The notes under the pieces are model-generated. The model was given only the letters and a program-made list of their open reading frames with translations. It did no database searches and was not told where the DNA came from. DNA of 64,000 nucleotides from Halobaculum rubrum (GTDB taxonomy: Archaea; Halobacteriota; Halobacteria; Halobacteriales; Haloferacaceae): NCBI RefSeq assembly GCF_019880225.1, contig NZ_CP082284.1, positions 248,001 to 312,000 on the forward strand. Reading direction: 5' to 3'. The position numbers and the translations under genes were made by a program. Shown one piece after another: positions 1 to 9,126 of the stretch. The stretch's first letter is position 1. Each line of letters begins with the position of its first letter.

Positions 1-275
1 TGCGCGCACTCGAGGACGCGCTCGGCCCGGACGGACTCAACGCCGGGATGAACCTCGGCGGCGACGCCGCCGGCGGCTCCATCGACGACCACCTCCACAC
101 CCACGTCGTCCCGCGGTGGGGCGGCGACACGAACTTCATGCCGGTCATCTCGGACACGAAGGTGATCGTCGAGGCGCTCGAGGACACCTGGGAGCGCCTC
201 CGGGACGCCCTCGCCGAGCAGGAGGGCGCCCGCGCCGGCGACGACGACGAGGCGGTGCGGTTCGCGTTCGAGTAG
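1..275 (+). CDS. HIT family hydrolase, C-terminal part
   Basis: The reading frame enters from the left edge, so the N-terminus is missing. The visible C-terminal part carries the histidine-triad signature H-L-H-T-H followed by V-V-P-R-W (about bases 90-118), the nucleotide-binding and catalytic site of HIT nucleotide hydrolases/transferases. The spacing to the downstream P-R-W-G-G-D-T-N-F motif is that of archaeal HIT proteins. The last residues are acidic, as is usual for haloarchaeal cytosolic proteins. Substrate cannot be told from this fragment. Confidence 0.85.
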   Translation, partial: RALEDALGPDGLNAGMNLGGDAAGGSIDDHLHTHVVPRWGGDTNFMPVISDTKVIVEALEDTWERLRDALAEQEGARAGDDDEAVRFAFE

Positions 276-352
276 GCCGGCGGGTTCGCCACCACCGGGA
301 GGAGTTCACACGCCGGCCGAACCGTCAAGTGTCGACCGACGAAGGCGACGCC

Positions 353-889
353 ATGGAGATCCGACCGCTCCGAGGCGAGGAACTCGAGGCGTTCGTCGAC
401 GACCTCTGGATACCGTTTCAGCGCGAGGCCGCCGCGGACGAGCCGTTCCACCCCCTCGTCGACGACCTCCGGACTCCCGGGATCGACCACCGCGAGGACC
501 GCCTCGCGGACGACGACGCCGCCGACCTCGTCGCGGTCGTCGACGGCGATCGCGTCGGCTTCGCGTCGGCGACCCGGGAGCCGACGGCGCCGGTCTTCGA
601 CCGCGATCCGAACTGCCACGTCTCGGAGCTGTACGTCGCCGAGGCGTATCGCCGTCGGGGCGTCGCGACGGCCCTCCTCGACGCCTGTGTGGATCGGGGC
701 CGCGAGTGGGGCTGCGAGACGGCGTCGATCTCCGTGGCCGTCGACAACGACGCCGCCCTGGCGCTGTACGAGCGCGAGGGCTTCGAGGTACGTCGCCGCC
801 GCCTTCTGCGCGGGATCGACGGCAGGGCCGACACCCGCGTCGATGACGAGGACGGCGACGGCGGGACCGAGCGCGGCGTGGACGCCTAG
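353..889 (+). CDS. GNAT family N-acetyltransferase
   Basis: A 178-residue protein starting at ATG 353, chosen because the frame further upstream is arginine-rich shadow sequence overlapping the HIT gene. It has the GNAT fold hallmarks: the beta4 strand V-S-E-L-Y-V, then the acetyl-CoA pyrophosphate loop R-R-R-G-V-A-T-A-L-L (about residues 100-115), then N-D-A-A-L-A-L-Y-E-R-E-G-F (motif B). GNAT enzymes transfer acetyl from acetyl-CoA to amines, often protein N-termini or small molecules; the acceptor here is unknown. An acidic tail of about 20 residues ends the protein. Confidence 0.85.
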   Translation: MEIRPLRGEELEAFVDDLWIPFQREAAADEPFHPLVDDLRTPGIDHREDRLADDDAADLVAVVDGDRVGFASATREPTAPVFDRDPNCHVSELYVAEAYRRRGVATALLDACVDRGREWGCETASISVAVDNDAALALYEREGFEVRRRRLLRGIDGRADTRVDDEDGDGGTERGVDA

Positions 890-937
890 GGGCGTATCGA
901 CCCAACGACTATGTTCGGCGACGTTCCATGACCCGGC

Positions 938-1963
938 ATGAGCAGATCCGCGGAGGAGGCCGTCGACCACGCGGGGGAGGCGGACCTCGACCCGGCGGAG
1001 GCGTTCGCCCTCCTCGGCAACGAGACCCGCATCGACATCCTCCAGTCGCTGCACGAGGCGACGATCGAGCGCGGCGACGACCAACCGGTCGCGTTCTCCG
1101 AGCTGTACGACCGCACCGACCTGAACGACAGCGCGCACTTCAACTACCACCTGAAGCAGCTACTCGACCACTTCGTCCGCAAGATCGAGTGCGGCGACGA
1201 CGCCGCCGACGGGGACGGTGGTTCCGTCGGCGACACCGCCGGCGCCACGGCGGCCGACGACTGCGTCGAGGGGTACGAGTTCCGCACGCCGGGCTGGAAG
1301 GTCGTGCGCTCGGTGTTCGCGGGGACGTTCACCGGCCGCAGCGAGCTGGGGCCGTTCGACGCGCCAGGGGCGTGTTACGAGTGCGACGGCGACCTGGAGG
1401 CGCGGTACGCGAACGAGCTGCTCACGATCGCGTGTACCGAGTGCGGGCGCACGCCGGTGAACTACTCGTTCCCGCCGGGCGGTCTCGCCGACCGGACGCC
1501 CGCGGAGTTCCTCGACGCGTTCCATCACCACGTCCGCCACCACTACTGTCTCGCCGCCGACGGCGTCTGCCCGGAGTGTATGGGGCGCATGGAGACCGAT
1601 CTGGTCACCGAGACCGCCGTTCCCGGACAGGACGTCGCGGTGCGCCACACCTGCGGCCGCTGTGACAACCGGCTCACCTCCGCCGTCGGCGTGAACCTCC
1701 TCGACACCGCGCCCGTGCTCACGTTCTTCGCCGAGCGCGGCGTCGACCTCACGACCGAGCCGTTCTGGACGCATCCGTGGACCGTCAGCGACGGGCACAC
1801 GAGGGTGGTGAGCGAGGATCCGCTCCGCGTTCGGCTCGATCTCCCCTGCGACGGCGACGTGATCCGCGTCACCGTCGACGAGACGCTCGAGGTGCTCGAC
1901 GCGGAGACGAACGAGCCGACAGAGACGAACACAGCCGACGACGATGTCGAGGCCGACGCGTAG
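938..1963 (+). CDS. ArsR-like winged-helix regulator with zinc ribbons
   Basis: A 341-residue protein. Residues about 20-90 form a winged-helix domain of the ArsR type (A-F-A-L-L-G-N-E-T-R-I-D-I-L, then F-N-Y-H-L-K-Q-L as recognition helix region). After an acidic Gly/Asp linker follow two Cys-pair sites (C-Y-E-C with C-T-E-C, then C-P-E-C with C-G-R-C) typical of the large haloarchaeal ArsR/DUF7351 regulators. Probably a DNA-binding transcription factor; target unknown. The ATG at 938 gives the normal family N-terminus. Confidence 0.8.
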   Translation: MSRSAEEAVDHAGEADLDPAEAFALLGNETRIDILQSLHEATIERGDDQPVAFSELYDRTDLNDSAHFNYHLKQLLDHFVRKIECGDDAADGDGGSVGDTAGATAADDCVEGYEFRTPGWKVVRSVFAGTFTGRSELGPFDAPGACYECDGDLEARYANELLTIACTECGRTPVNYSFPPGGLADRTPAEFLDAFHHHVRHHYCLAADGVCPECMGRMETDLVTETAVPGQDVAVRHTCGRCDNRLTSAVGVNLLDTAPVLTFFAERGVDLTTEPFWTHPWTVSDGHTRVVSEDPLRVRLDLPCDGDVIRVTVDETLEVLDAETNEPTETNTADDDVEADA

Positions 1964-1991
1964 CTCTCACCGACCAACGGTTCCTGGTTTC

Positions 1992-3557
1992 TCACCGACC
2001 GTCGTACACCACGTCGCCGTCGACCGCAGTTAGCGCCACGGCGATCTCGTCGATCCGGTCGGACATCTCCCACGGCGACTCGTCGAGGAGGACGAAGTCC
2101 CCGCGCTTTCCGGTCTCTAGCGTCCCGAGTCGGTCCTCGTCGAAGCCGGCGTACGCGGCGCCCACAGTGTACGCCCGCAGCGCCTCGGTGACGCCGAGCG
2201 ACTGGTCCTCGCTGGGGGCGTTGACCGCGTAGTGAACGCCCAGCAGCGGGTCCAGCGGCATGCAGTCGCTGCCGAACGCCAGCGGCGCGTCGGCGTCGAG
2301 GTAGGCGGGCAGGCGGTTCGCGTCGGTGCGCCGGTCGCCGAGGCGCGCGTCGTACAGTCCCTCCTCGAAGCCCCACTTGTGGAAGTTGGGCTGCATCGAC
2401 GCGATCACGCCCAGATCGGCCATCCGCTCGATCGCCTCGTCGGTCGCGAGTTCGCTGTGCTCGATCCGGTGGCGTGCGGCGCCCGGGTCGTCGGTCTCCT
2501 CGTAGGCGTCGAGCACGGCGTCGATCGCGGCGTCGCCGATCGCGTGTAGCGTCACCTGGAACCCGTGGTCGTCGGCGCGGGTCACGAGGTCGCGGATCTC
2601 GTCGGGATCGAGCACCCACGTCCCGGTCTCGTCGGCGTCGTCGGCGTACGGCTCGTGGAGCTTCGCCGTCCGGCCGCCGAACGTGCCGTCGGTGTAGGAC
2701 TTGACACCGCCGACCTGTACCATGTCGCTGCCGTGGTTCGTGCGGAGACCGGCATCGACGAGGGACTCGTAGTGGTCGGCCCAGTAGTTGATCCGCACGC
2801 GCAGCGTGAGTTCGTCCGCCAGATCGAGGTCGCGATACACCTGCGGCGCCTTCGACTTCCGGACCATGTCGTGGATCGTCGTGACTCCGCGCTCGTTGGC
2901 GGTCGCCTGCGCCGCGCGGATCAGCTCCTCGGCCTCCTCGGCGTCGGGCTCGATCGCCTCGTAGACGGGGTCGACCGCCTCCTCGACGATCACGCCGGTC
3001 GGGTCGCCGCCCTCGGTGTGTACGTCCCCCTCGGGCATCCCGTCGCCGAGGCGGTCGAGGACCGGGTCGTTGACCGCGGCGACGTGCATGTCCTCGCGAA
3101 AGGCGACGACCGGCGTCGTCCCGGAGACCTCGTGGAGATCCTCGCGGGTGAGGTAGCGGGACTCGTCCCACGTCGACTCGTCGTAGCCGAAGCCGAGCAC
3201 CCACTCGTCGCCGCCGTCGTCGTCGCTGTCGGCGTCACCGGCGCCGATCTCGTCGGCGCGTTCGCGAAGCAGCTCGACCGCGTCGCTCGGGGAGCCCGCC
3301 GTCGAGAGATCGGCGTGGACGAGCGAGCGGCCCGCGTTGAGCAGATGCGTGTGCGCGTCGATCAGGCCCGGGATCGCGACGCGGCCGTCGGCATCGATCG
3401 TCTCGGTGTCGGCGCCGGCGAGGAACTCCACGTCGTAGGTGGTGCCGAGCCGGACGACGCGACCGTCGCGGACGGCGAACGCGTCGTACGTCTCGTCGGG
3501 GTCGGCGAGCGTGTGCACCTCGGCGTCGACGACGACGAGGTCGGCGGGGTCGGTCAT
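1992..3557 (-). CDS. YtcJ-like amidohydrolase
   Basis: A 521-residue metal-dependent hydrolase of the Amidohydro_3/YtcJ family. The N-terminal beta-sandwich segment is followed by the metal-binding motif D-A-H-T-H-L (near residue 65), and later by T-L-H-A-I-G-D and H-R-I-E-H-S, both metal/active-site histidine motifs, and F-G-S-D-C near the C-terminus. Start taken at ATG (3555-3557); the longer upstream frame crosses hmgA. Family members hydrolyse amide or formamide-like bonds, but the substrate cannot be told from sequence. Confidence 0.85.
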   Translation of the reverse strand: MTDPADLVVVDAEVHTLADPDETYDAFAVRDGRVVRLGTTYDVEFLAGADTETIDADGRVAIPGLIDAHTHLLNAGRSLVHADLSTAGSPSDAVELLRERADEIGAGDADSDDDGGDEWVLGFGYDESTWDESRYLTREDLHEVSGTTPVVAFREDMHVAAVNDPVLDRLGDGMPEGDVHTEGGDPTGVIVEEAVDPVYEAIEPDAEEAEELIRAAQATANERGVTTIHDMVRKSKAPQVYRDLDLADELTLRVRINYWADHYESLVDAGLRTNHGSDMVQVGGVKSYTDGTFGGRTAKLHEPYADDADETGTWVLDPDEIRDLVTRADDHGFQVTLHAIGDAAIDAVLDAYEETDDPGAARHRIEHSELATDEAIERMADLGVIASMQPNFHKWGFEEGLYDARLGDRRTDANRLPAYLDADAPLAFGSDCMPLDPLLGVHYAVNAPSEDQSLGVTEALRAYTVGAAYAGFDEDRLGTLETGKRGDFVLLDESPWEMSDRIDEIAVALTAVDGDVVYDGR

Positions 3558-3664
3558 GCGCGAAGGCGGGTCCCCACGGGGCAAAACCGTTCGGGAACCG
3601 GGCGGCTGCCGGGCGGGTATGCGGAACCGACACGACTTAGCGGCCGCCGCCGTCACCCGGAGGT

Positions 3665-4885
3665 ATGACCGATACCGACGCCGAGACGCTCGCCGAGCGC
3701 GTGCGCGACGGCGACCTTCGCCTGTACGAGTTGGAGGAGCACGCCGACGCCGACACCGCCGCCGCGGCGCGACGGCTGCTCGTCGAGGAACACTCCGGTG
3801 CCGACCTCTCGACCGGCGGCGAGTACGCCTTCGACGCCGCAGACGCCGAGTCGAACATCGAGAACATGCTGGGCGCGATCCAGATCCCGCTGGGCGTCGT
3901 CGGCCCCGTCGAGATCGACGGCGGCGCCATCTCGGGAGAGCAGTACCTCCCGATGGCGACCACGGAGGGGGCACTGCTCGCGTCGGTCAACCGCGGCTGC
4001 GCGGCGCTCAACACGGCCGGCGGGGCGGGCGCGCGCGTCCTCAAAAACCGGATGACGCGCGCGCCGGCGTTCCGCGTCGCCGACGTTGCCGAGGCGGAGG
4101 CGCTGTCCTCGTGGGTTCGGGACAACGTCGACGCGCTGCGGGAGGCCGCCGAGTCGACGACGAGCCACGGCGAGCTGAAGGAGGCGACGCCGTACGTCGT
4201 CGGCAACACCGTGTTCGTCCGCTTCGCCTACGACACGAAGGACGCGATGGGGATGAACATGGCCACCATCGCCACCGAGGAAGCCTGCGACGTGATAGAA
4301 GCCGAGACGACCGCCTCGCTCGTCGCGCTGTCGGGCAACCTCTGTACCGACAAGAAGCCCGCCGCGATCAACGCCGTCGAAGGTCGGGGGCGGACGGTCG
4401 CCGCCGACGTGACGATCCCCCGCGAGACGGTCGCTGAGACCCTGAAGACGACGCCCGAGGCCGTCGCCGAGGTGAACACCCGCAAGAACCTCGTCGGCTC
4501 CGCGAAGGCCGGCAGTCTGGGATTCAACGCCCACGTCGCCAACAGCGTCGCGGCGATGTTCCTCGCGACCGGACAGGACGCCGCGCAGGTCGTCGAGGGC
4601 GCGAACGCGATCACCACCGCCGAGGTCGACGACGACGGGGACCTCTATGTCTCGGTCACCATCGCGTCGCTGGAGGTCGGGACCGTCGGCGGCGGGACGA
4701 CGCTCCCCACGCAGTCGGAGGCGCTGGACGTGCTCGGGATCCGCGGCGGCGGCGACCCCGCCGGCAGCAACGGCGACGCGCTCGCGGAGGCGGTCGCGGT
4801 CGCGGCGCTGGCGGGCGAACTCTCCCTGCTGTCGGCGCTCGGGTCGCGGAACCTCTCGTCGGCACACGCGAGTCTCGGTCGATAG
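3665..4885 (+). CDS. hmgA: Class I HMG-CoA reductase (NADPH)
   Basis: A 406-residue HMG-CoA reductase, the committed step of mevalonate and thus of archaeal isoprenoid ether-lipid synthesis. Signature motifs are all present: E-N-M-L-G-A-I-Q-I-P, the catalytic Glu in T-T-E-G-A-L-L-A-S, the NADPH-binding D-A-M-G-M-N-M, catalytic Lys in D-K-K-P-A, catalytic Asp in G-Q-D-A-A-Q, G-T-V-G-G-G-T, and the terminal catalytic His in S-A-H-A-S-L-G-R. Length fits the soluble archaeal enzyme without a membrane anchor. In haloarchaea it is the statin target. Confidence 0.97.
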   Translation: MTDTDAETLAERVRDGDLRLYELEEHADADTAAAARRLLVEEHSGADLSTGGEYAFDAADAESNIENMLGAIQIPLGVVGPVEIDGGAISGEQYLPMATTEGALLASVNRGCAALNTAGGAGARVLKNRMTRAPAFRVADVAEAEALSSWVRDNVDALREAAESTTSHGELKEATPYVVGNTVFVRFAYDTKDAMGMNMATIATEEACDVIEAETTASLVALSGNLCTDKKPAAINAVEGRGRTVAADVTIPRETVAETLKTTPEAVAEVNTRKNLVGSAKAGSLGFNAHVANSVAAMFLATGQDAAQVVEGANAITTAEVDDDGDLYVSVTIASLEVGTVGGGTTLPTQSEALDVLGIRGGGDPAGSNGDALAEAVAVAALAGELSLLSALGSRNLSSAHASLGR

Positions 4886-4933
4886 GTCGTCCAGTCCAAC
4901 ACTCGGACTCGGACCCGGCCCTCGGTCCCGACG

Positions 4934-5317
4934 CTACCGCTCGTCCAGTCGCGTCGCGAGCGCTTGGATCGCCCACACTGTCCGTCGCCGGACCGAGAGG
5001 GGGTCTCCCCACAGGTGCGCCGCCATCGGCGTCTGGATCGCGGCCGCGGCGATCAGGAACCCGCCGACCGCGGGGTGGACGTACACCCACGCCGCGATCC
5101 CGGTCGTTCCCTCCCACACGAGCAGCGCGTACGCCGCCGCGCCGTGCATCGTCAGGAACATCCCCAGCAGGGAGACGAAGGCGGCGAGAAACAGGAGGCC
5201 CGCGTACGGCGGGGCGTCCGCCGGCCCGGCGACGGACTGCAACGGCCACGCGAACGGAACGCGGAGCGCACCGGCGGCTTCGACGCCGGCGGCCGCCGCT
5301 CCCGCGATCATCGACAT
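4934..5317 (-). CDS. Small haloarchaeal membrane protein, function unknown
   Basis: A 127-residue protein with three or four hydrophobic segments (around residues 38-60, 62-80 and 83-100) and a charged C-terminus. The sequence is Ala/Gly-rich with no catalytic motif that I recognise. It is convergent with hmgA and lies in a chromosome segment of conserved haloarchaeal genes. Start at the ATG that gives a short polar N-terminus. Confidence 0.65.
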   Translation of the reverse strand: MSMIAGAAAAGVEAAGALRVPFAWPLQSVAGPADAPPYAGLLFLAAFVSLLGMFLTMHGAAAYALLVWEGTTGIAAWVYVHPAVGGFLIAAAAIQTPMAAHLWGDPLSVRRRTVWAIQALATRLDER

Positions 5318-5359
5318 GGTTCGACTGGTTCGGTATCCGATATAAGCGCTCCGCCGTCG

Positions 5360-5884
5360 TTACAGGAGTCGATACTCGCCGCGCGACTCGGACGCCTCGC
5401 CGCGGCGCGTCAGCCGGTCGAGAACGTCCCGCGCCGCCTCGGCGGGGACGCCGTGGTCGGTCGCGTACGCGACGACGGCCTCCTCGGTCGCGTTGCCCTC
5501 CCTGAGCGCGTCGCGGACCACCTCGTCGCGCGAGCGCGACCCACCGGCGTCGTCGGCGCCCGCGGCCGCGACCTCGTCGGCGTCGAGCCCGGACCCCTCC
5601 AGGTACTCCCGGTCGTCGACGGCGCCCTCGAACCCGTCCAGTTCCCGCTCCAGCTCGGCGACCGTCCCCGCACGCTCGAACGCTTCGGACTGTCCGTGCT
5701 TGTCGGCGAGCAGTTTCGCCCGCGCCTGCGCGGCCGCCGCCCGGTCGTCCGACTCGTGGAAGCGGTTCAGCCGGTCGGTCGGGTGCCGCGTCTCACAGCG
5801 CGGGCAGGTCGCCGACTCCTGTCGGTCGGGATCGCTGACGAGCCAGTAGGTGCCACAGGAACGACAACCGACGACCGCGTACAT
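5360..5884 (-). CDS. Zinc-ribbon protein, DUF5817-like
   Basis: A 174-residue protein whose N-terminus has a zinc ribbon (C-R-S-C-G near residue 8 and C-P-R-C near 28), then a charged helical region with H-E-S-D-D-R-A-A-A-A-Q-A-R-A-K-L, and a C-terminal winged-helix-like segment ending R-G-E-A-S-E-S-R-G-E-Y-R-L-L. This layout matches the conserved haloarchaeal DUF5817 family. A role in nucleic-acid binding is plausible but unproven. Confidence 0.7.
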   Translation of the reverse strand: MYAVVGCRSCGTYWLVSDPDRQESATCPRCETRHPTDRLNRFHESDDRAAAAQARAKLLADKHGQSEAFERAGTVAELERELDGFEGAVDDREYLEGSGLDADEVAAAGADDAGGSRSRDEVVRDALREGNATEEAVVAYATDHGVPAEAARDVLDRLTRRGEASESRGEYRLL

Positions 5885-6018
5885 GACCGCGCGTTGCTCG
5901 TCACCGGAGTTGAACCTTGCTCTCGACGGGGTGGCCGTCGCCCCGTGTCGCGTGAGGATCGCCCCCGATCCGAGGAATCGCCGGCGGAGTTAAGACGGTC
6001 GCCGCCGCCGGCAACGGT

Positions 6019-6360
6019 ATGGACCACGAACCGCACGACCCGAGCGCGGACACCGAGGCCGTCCCGGGAGTCAACCTCGCGCAGTTGGCGACCGGCGCCG
6101 AAATGAGCGTCCAACACTTCTCGATCGATCCCGGCGCCGAGGTGCCGTCGCACAGCCACCGTCACGAACAGGCGGGGTACATCACCGCCGGCGCGCTGAC
6201 GTTCCTCCTGGCCGACGGCGAGGAGGTCGTCTGTGAGGCCGGCGACTCGTACGTGCTCGCGGGCGAGGAGGTACACGGCGCCGAGAACCGCGGTGACGAG
6301 CAGGTCGAGGGCGTCGACATCTTCAGCCCGCCTCGGCCGAACCCCGACTGGCAGGAGTAA
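6019..6360 (+). CDS. Cupin-domain protein
   Basis: A 113-residue single-domain cupin. The conserved motif 1 is visible as P-S-H-S-H-R-H-E-Q-A-G-Y and motif 2 as G-D-S-Y-V-L-A-G-E-E-V-H-G-A-E-N, giving the His/His/Glu/His metal site of small beta-barrel cupins. Function (isomerase, dioxygenase or binding protein) cannot be decided. A TATA-like GTTAAG about 30 bp upstream fits a leaderless transcript. Confidence 0.85.
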   Translation: MDHEPHDPSADTEAVPGVNLAQLATGAEMSVQHFSIDPGAEVPSHSHRHEQAGYITAGALTFLLADGEEVVCEAGDSYVLAGEEVHGAENRGDEQVEGVDIFSPPRPNPDWQE

Positions 6361-6382
6361 GACTCAGTCGCAGGGGGAGAAC

Positions 6383-6997
6383 TCAGTCCGCCGTCGCCTC
6401 GGCGTCGTCGTCGACGTCGCTCTCGTCGACGCCCGGCGCGGCGCTCACGTCGACGTCCTCCGGCTCGTCGGTGCCGCCGACGTGGAGTTCGCCGTCGGCG
6501 TCCTCGACGTACGCGTCGTCGGCGAACCCGGCGACGGCGTTCTCGAACTCTCCGTCCTCCATTCGGTCGGGGGTCTCCGGAGCCTCAGTGACGCCGTCGG
6601 CGGGACGGAACTCGCCGAGCGGGTCGTCGATGGTGATGCCGTACCGCCGGAAGAACTCCTCGTAGCGACGGTAGTGTTCCTCCAGTTCGTCGCTGGGGAT
6701 CTCCATCATCTCGGCCCATCCGTGGTTGAAGAAATCGAAGTTCGCCTGCAGGTGGGTGATCTCGCGGGCCTCCGCCTCGGGGTAGCCCGCCTCCAGCGCC
6801 GCGACGTAGGTGTCCATCGTCGCGTCGAAGAAGTCGTCGAGGTGCGCGCGACGTTCCTCGCGACGGTCCTCGTCGGCCTTGTTCAGGAAGATGTCCGTAT
6901 GCATGTCGACGAGCCTGTCGTTGACGTAGTCGCCGACGACCGGCGTGGTGAGCGCGCGCTTGGCGGCCCAGTGGCGGACGTTCTGCCGGAGCTTCAT
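6383..6997 (-). CDS. DUF6149-like conserved haloarchaeal protein
   Basis: A 204-residue protein starting at ATG 6995-6997 (M-K-L-R-Q-N-V-R-H-W). Residues 1-110 are mostly helical with many His/Asp/Glu (for example H-T-D-I-F-L, A-R-E-I-T-H-L-Q-A-N-F-D-F-F-N-H-G-W), and the C-terminus is a long acidic low-complexity tail. It resembles the DUF6149 family of haloarchaea. No enzyme motif recognised. Divergent from the flavoprotein gene at 7185. Confidence 0.7.
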   Translation of the reverse strand: MKLRQNVRHWAAKRALTTPVVGDYVNDRLVDMHTDIFLNKADEDRREERRAHLDDFFDATMDTYVAALEAGYPEAEAREITHLQANFDFFNHGWAEMMEIPSDELEEHYRRYEEFFRRYGITIDDPLGEFRPADGVTEAPETPDRMEDGEFENAVAGFADDAYVEDADGELHVGGTDEPEDVDVSAAPGVDESDVDDDAEATAD

Positions 6998-7184
6998 ACC
7001 AGTTCCTGGGGCCGCGGACCCTTGAATGTGCGGCGCAGCGACACCGGACCGACGATCGCGACCGGCGATCGGATCGGACGCTGTATCGGGTCCCGGAGGA
7101 CCGCGGACTCCCCCTTTGGTACAGGTCCACGTGAATCTCCACGTCGATAGCAACCCACATTAACCCCGAATCCGAATCCCCGGT

Positions 7185-8429
7185 ATGAGCGAGTCGTTCG
7201 TCATCATCGGCGACGGGATCTCCGGTAGCTCTGCCGCCGAGACCCTCCGGGAGGAGGCGCCCGACGCCGACATCACCGTGATCACAGACGAGGGGGAGGC
7301 CCTTTACAATCGCATCCTCATCAAGGAGTTCGCCAAGGGGAAGCTTCCCGAGGCGCCCATCTCCATCCACGAGGAGGGGTGGTACGAGGACCGCGACATC
7401 GATCTCGAGCTCGACACGCTCGTCACGGATATCCGGACCGACGACCACGAGATCGAGACCCACGAGGGCGACGTGCTGGAGTACGACAAGCTGCTCCTCG
7501 CGGTCGGCGGCACGCCCCAGCAGCTCCCCGTCGAGGGGAGCGACGCCGACGGCGTCCACCACTTCTGGACGTTCCAGGACGCCCGGCGCATCCGCGAGTC
7601 GGCCGAGGCGGCCGACGACGCCGTCATCGTCGGCGCCGGCCTGCTCGGGATCGACCTGGCGGCCATCTGCGGCGCCCAGGACATCGAGGGCAAGTACCTG
7701 ATGCGCGGCAACTCCTGGTGGCGCTACGCGCTCAACGAGGAGGGCGCGGAGATCATGCACGAGGCGATGCGCGAGCGCGGCGTCGAGCCCGTCTTCGAGT
7801 CGGGCGTCGACCACTTCGAGACGGACGACGACGGCCACGTGACGGCCGCGATCGACCCCAACGGCGACCGCTTCGAGGCCGACTTCGCGGGCGTCGCCAT
7901 CGGGCTGAACCTCAACACCGAACTCGTCGAGGACACGCCCATCGAGACCGACGACGGGATCCTCGTCGACGAGTTCATGCGGACGAACGACCAGGACGTG
8001 TTCGCCGCCGGCGACATCACCCGGTTCAACGACCTGATCCTCGGCGAGCAGGCACAGAACGGCGCGTGGGGCAGCGCGAAGGAGCAGGGCACCATCGCCG
8101 CGAAGAACATGCTCGAGTACGGGTCCGAGGAGTTCCGCTGGGTCTCCTCGTACTCCATCACGCACTTCGACTTCCCGTTCCTCTCGTTTGGCCATCCGAC
8201 GCTCGGCGACGACGAGGTCATGCGGTCGTTCGGCGACGACGAGTGGCGCCGCCTCGCGCTGAAGGACGGCAAGATCGTCGGCGGCGTCCTCATCGGCAAC
8301 CTCGCGCCCCAGTCGGCGTACAAGCAGCTCATGCGCGAGCAGGTCGACGTGAGCGGGCAGAAGGACCTCCTCATGACCGAGGGCTTCTCCGCCGACGACC
8401 TCGAAACCGAGGGCGCGGCCGCCGAGTAA
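7185..8429 (+). CDS. FAD-dependent pyridine nucleotide-disulfide-type oxidoreductase
   Basis: A 414-residue flavoprotein. The N-terminal FAD-binding motif is I-I-G-D-G-I-S-G-S-S-A-A (residues 7-18), the NAD(P)-binding motif is I-V-G-A-G-L-L-G-I-D (about 150), and the second FAD motif is V-F-A-A-G-D-I-T-R-F (about 275). No redox-active CxxxxC pair is present, so it resembles NAD(P)H:rubredoxin/nitrite-reductase-like subunits rather than a disulfide reductase. The C-terminal domain of about 90 residues is of the Pyr_redox type. The electron acceptor is unknown. Confidence 0.85.
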   Translation: MSESFVIIGDGISGSSAAETLREEAPDADITVITDEGEALYNRILIKEFAKGKLPEAPISIHEEGWYEDRDIDLELDTLVTDIRTDDHEIETHEGDVLEYDKLLLAVGGTPQQLPVEGSDADGVHHFWTFQDARRIRESAEAADDAVIVGAGLLGIDLAAICGAQDIEGKYLMRGNSWWRYALNEEGAEIMHEAMRERGVEPVFESGVDHFETDDDGHVTAAIDPNGDRFEADFAGVAIGLNLNTELVEDTPIETDDGILVDEFMRTNDQDVFAAGDITRFNDLILGEQAQNGAWGSAKEQGTIAAKNMLEYGSEEFRWVSSYSITHFDFPFLSFGHPTLGDDEVMRSFGDDEWRRLALKDGKIVGGVLIGNLAPQSAYKQLMREQVDVSGQKDLLMTEGFSADDLETEGAAAE

Positions 8430-8592
8430 CCGCCCGCTCGCCGCGTTCGATTCCGGCGGAACCCAGACACGCACCTGAGAGTGGCGACGACGATGTCGCC
8501 GGCGACCGCGACGGACAGTGGAGCGCAGTCAGTGGACACGGAGTGAGCGACGGGACCGACACCGTTTTCGGCGCCAGCCCCGGAATGCGACC

Positions 8593-9009
8593 ATGGATGC
8601 CGGCGGTTCGAGCGACATGACGCTCGCTTTCGAGTTGGACGCGCTGCAGTCGTTGGCCGATCCGAACGCGGTGTTCAACGACGCGCGCGGGTGGACGGAG
8701 TACGTCGGCGTGGTCTCGGAGAAGCCCACCTACGTCGTCACCAACTTCACCCGGAAGCACCGCGTCCGACAGGACTTCTTTTCGGGCCCGCGCGGGGTGG
8801 TCGAGTCGCTGGAGAACGTGAAACGCCAGTTCGACACCGGCCGGCACGTGTTCGTCGGAACGACCGACGAGGACCGCGCGGTCGCCGAGGAGACCGGCTG
8901 GGAGTTCCTCCCGCTGGCTCGGGCCGCCGAGGCGGCCGGGTGGACGACGACCGACCCCGACGAGGAGTCCGACCACTTCGGCGACGACACCCGCGACGAC
9001 TGGCCCTGA
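8593..9009 (+). CDS. DUF7124-like conserved haloarchaeal protein
   Basis: A 138-residue protein starting at ATG 8593; a second in-frame ATG (S-S-D-M-T-L-A-F-E-L) 24 bases on is a possible alternative and resembles the family N-terminus better. The body has an alternating strand/helix pattern (Y-V-G-V-V-S-E-K-P-T-Y-V-V-T-N-F-T-R-K-H). Acidic C-terminus. No functional motif recognised. Confidence 0.7.
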   Translation: MDAGGSSDMTLAFELDALQSLADPNAVFNDARGWTEYVGVVSEKPTYVVTNFTRKHRVRQDFFSGPRGVVESLENVKRQFDTGRHVFVGTTDEDRAVAEETGWEFLPLARAAEAAGWTTTDPDEESDHFGDDTRDDWP

Positions 9010-9126
9010 GCGCGCGGGGACTCACGCCACGGTACCGCCGACCGCGGCGCGCGTTCGACGCGTGTGACGACGACCTTCAGGTTCCGAAACCACTAATCAG
9101 CGTCGACCCTTGGGAGTATCTACTCA

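Noticed and set aside
1543-3204. Long arginine-rich minus-strand frame over the regulator and amidohydrolase
   Set aside because: Shadow frame of high-GC coding DNA; composition (Arg/Pro-rich) is not haloarchaeal protein and the true frames carry clear motifs.
7379-8620. 413-residue plus frame overlapping the flavoprotein
   Set aside because: Arg-rich shadow; the overlapping frame has both FAD and NAD motifs.
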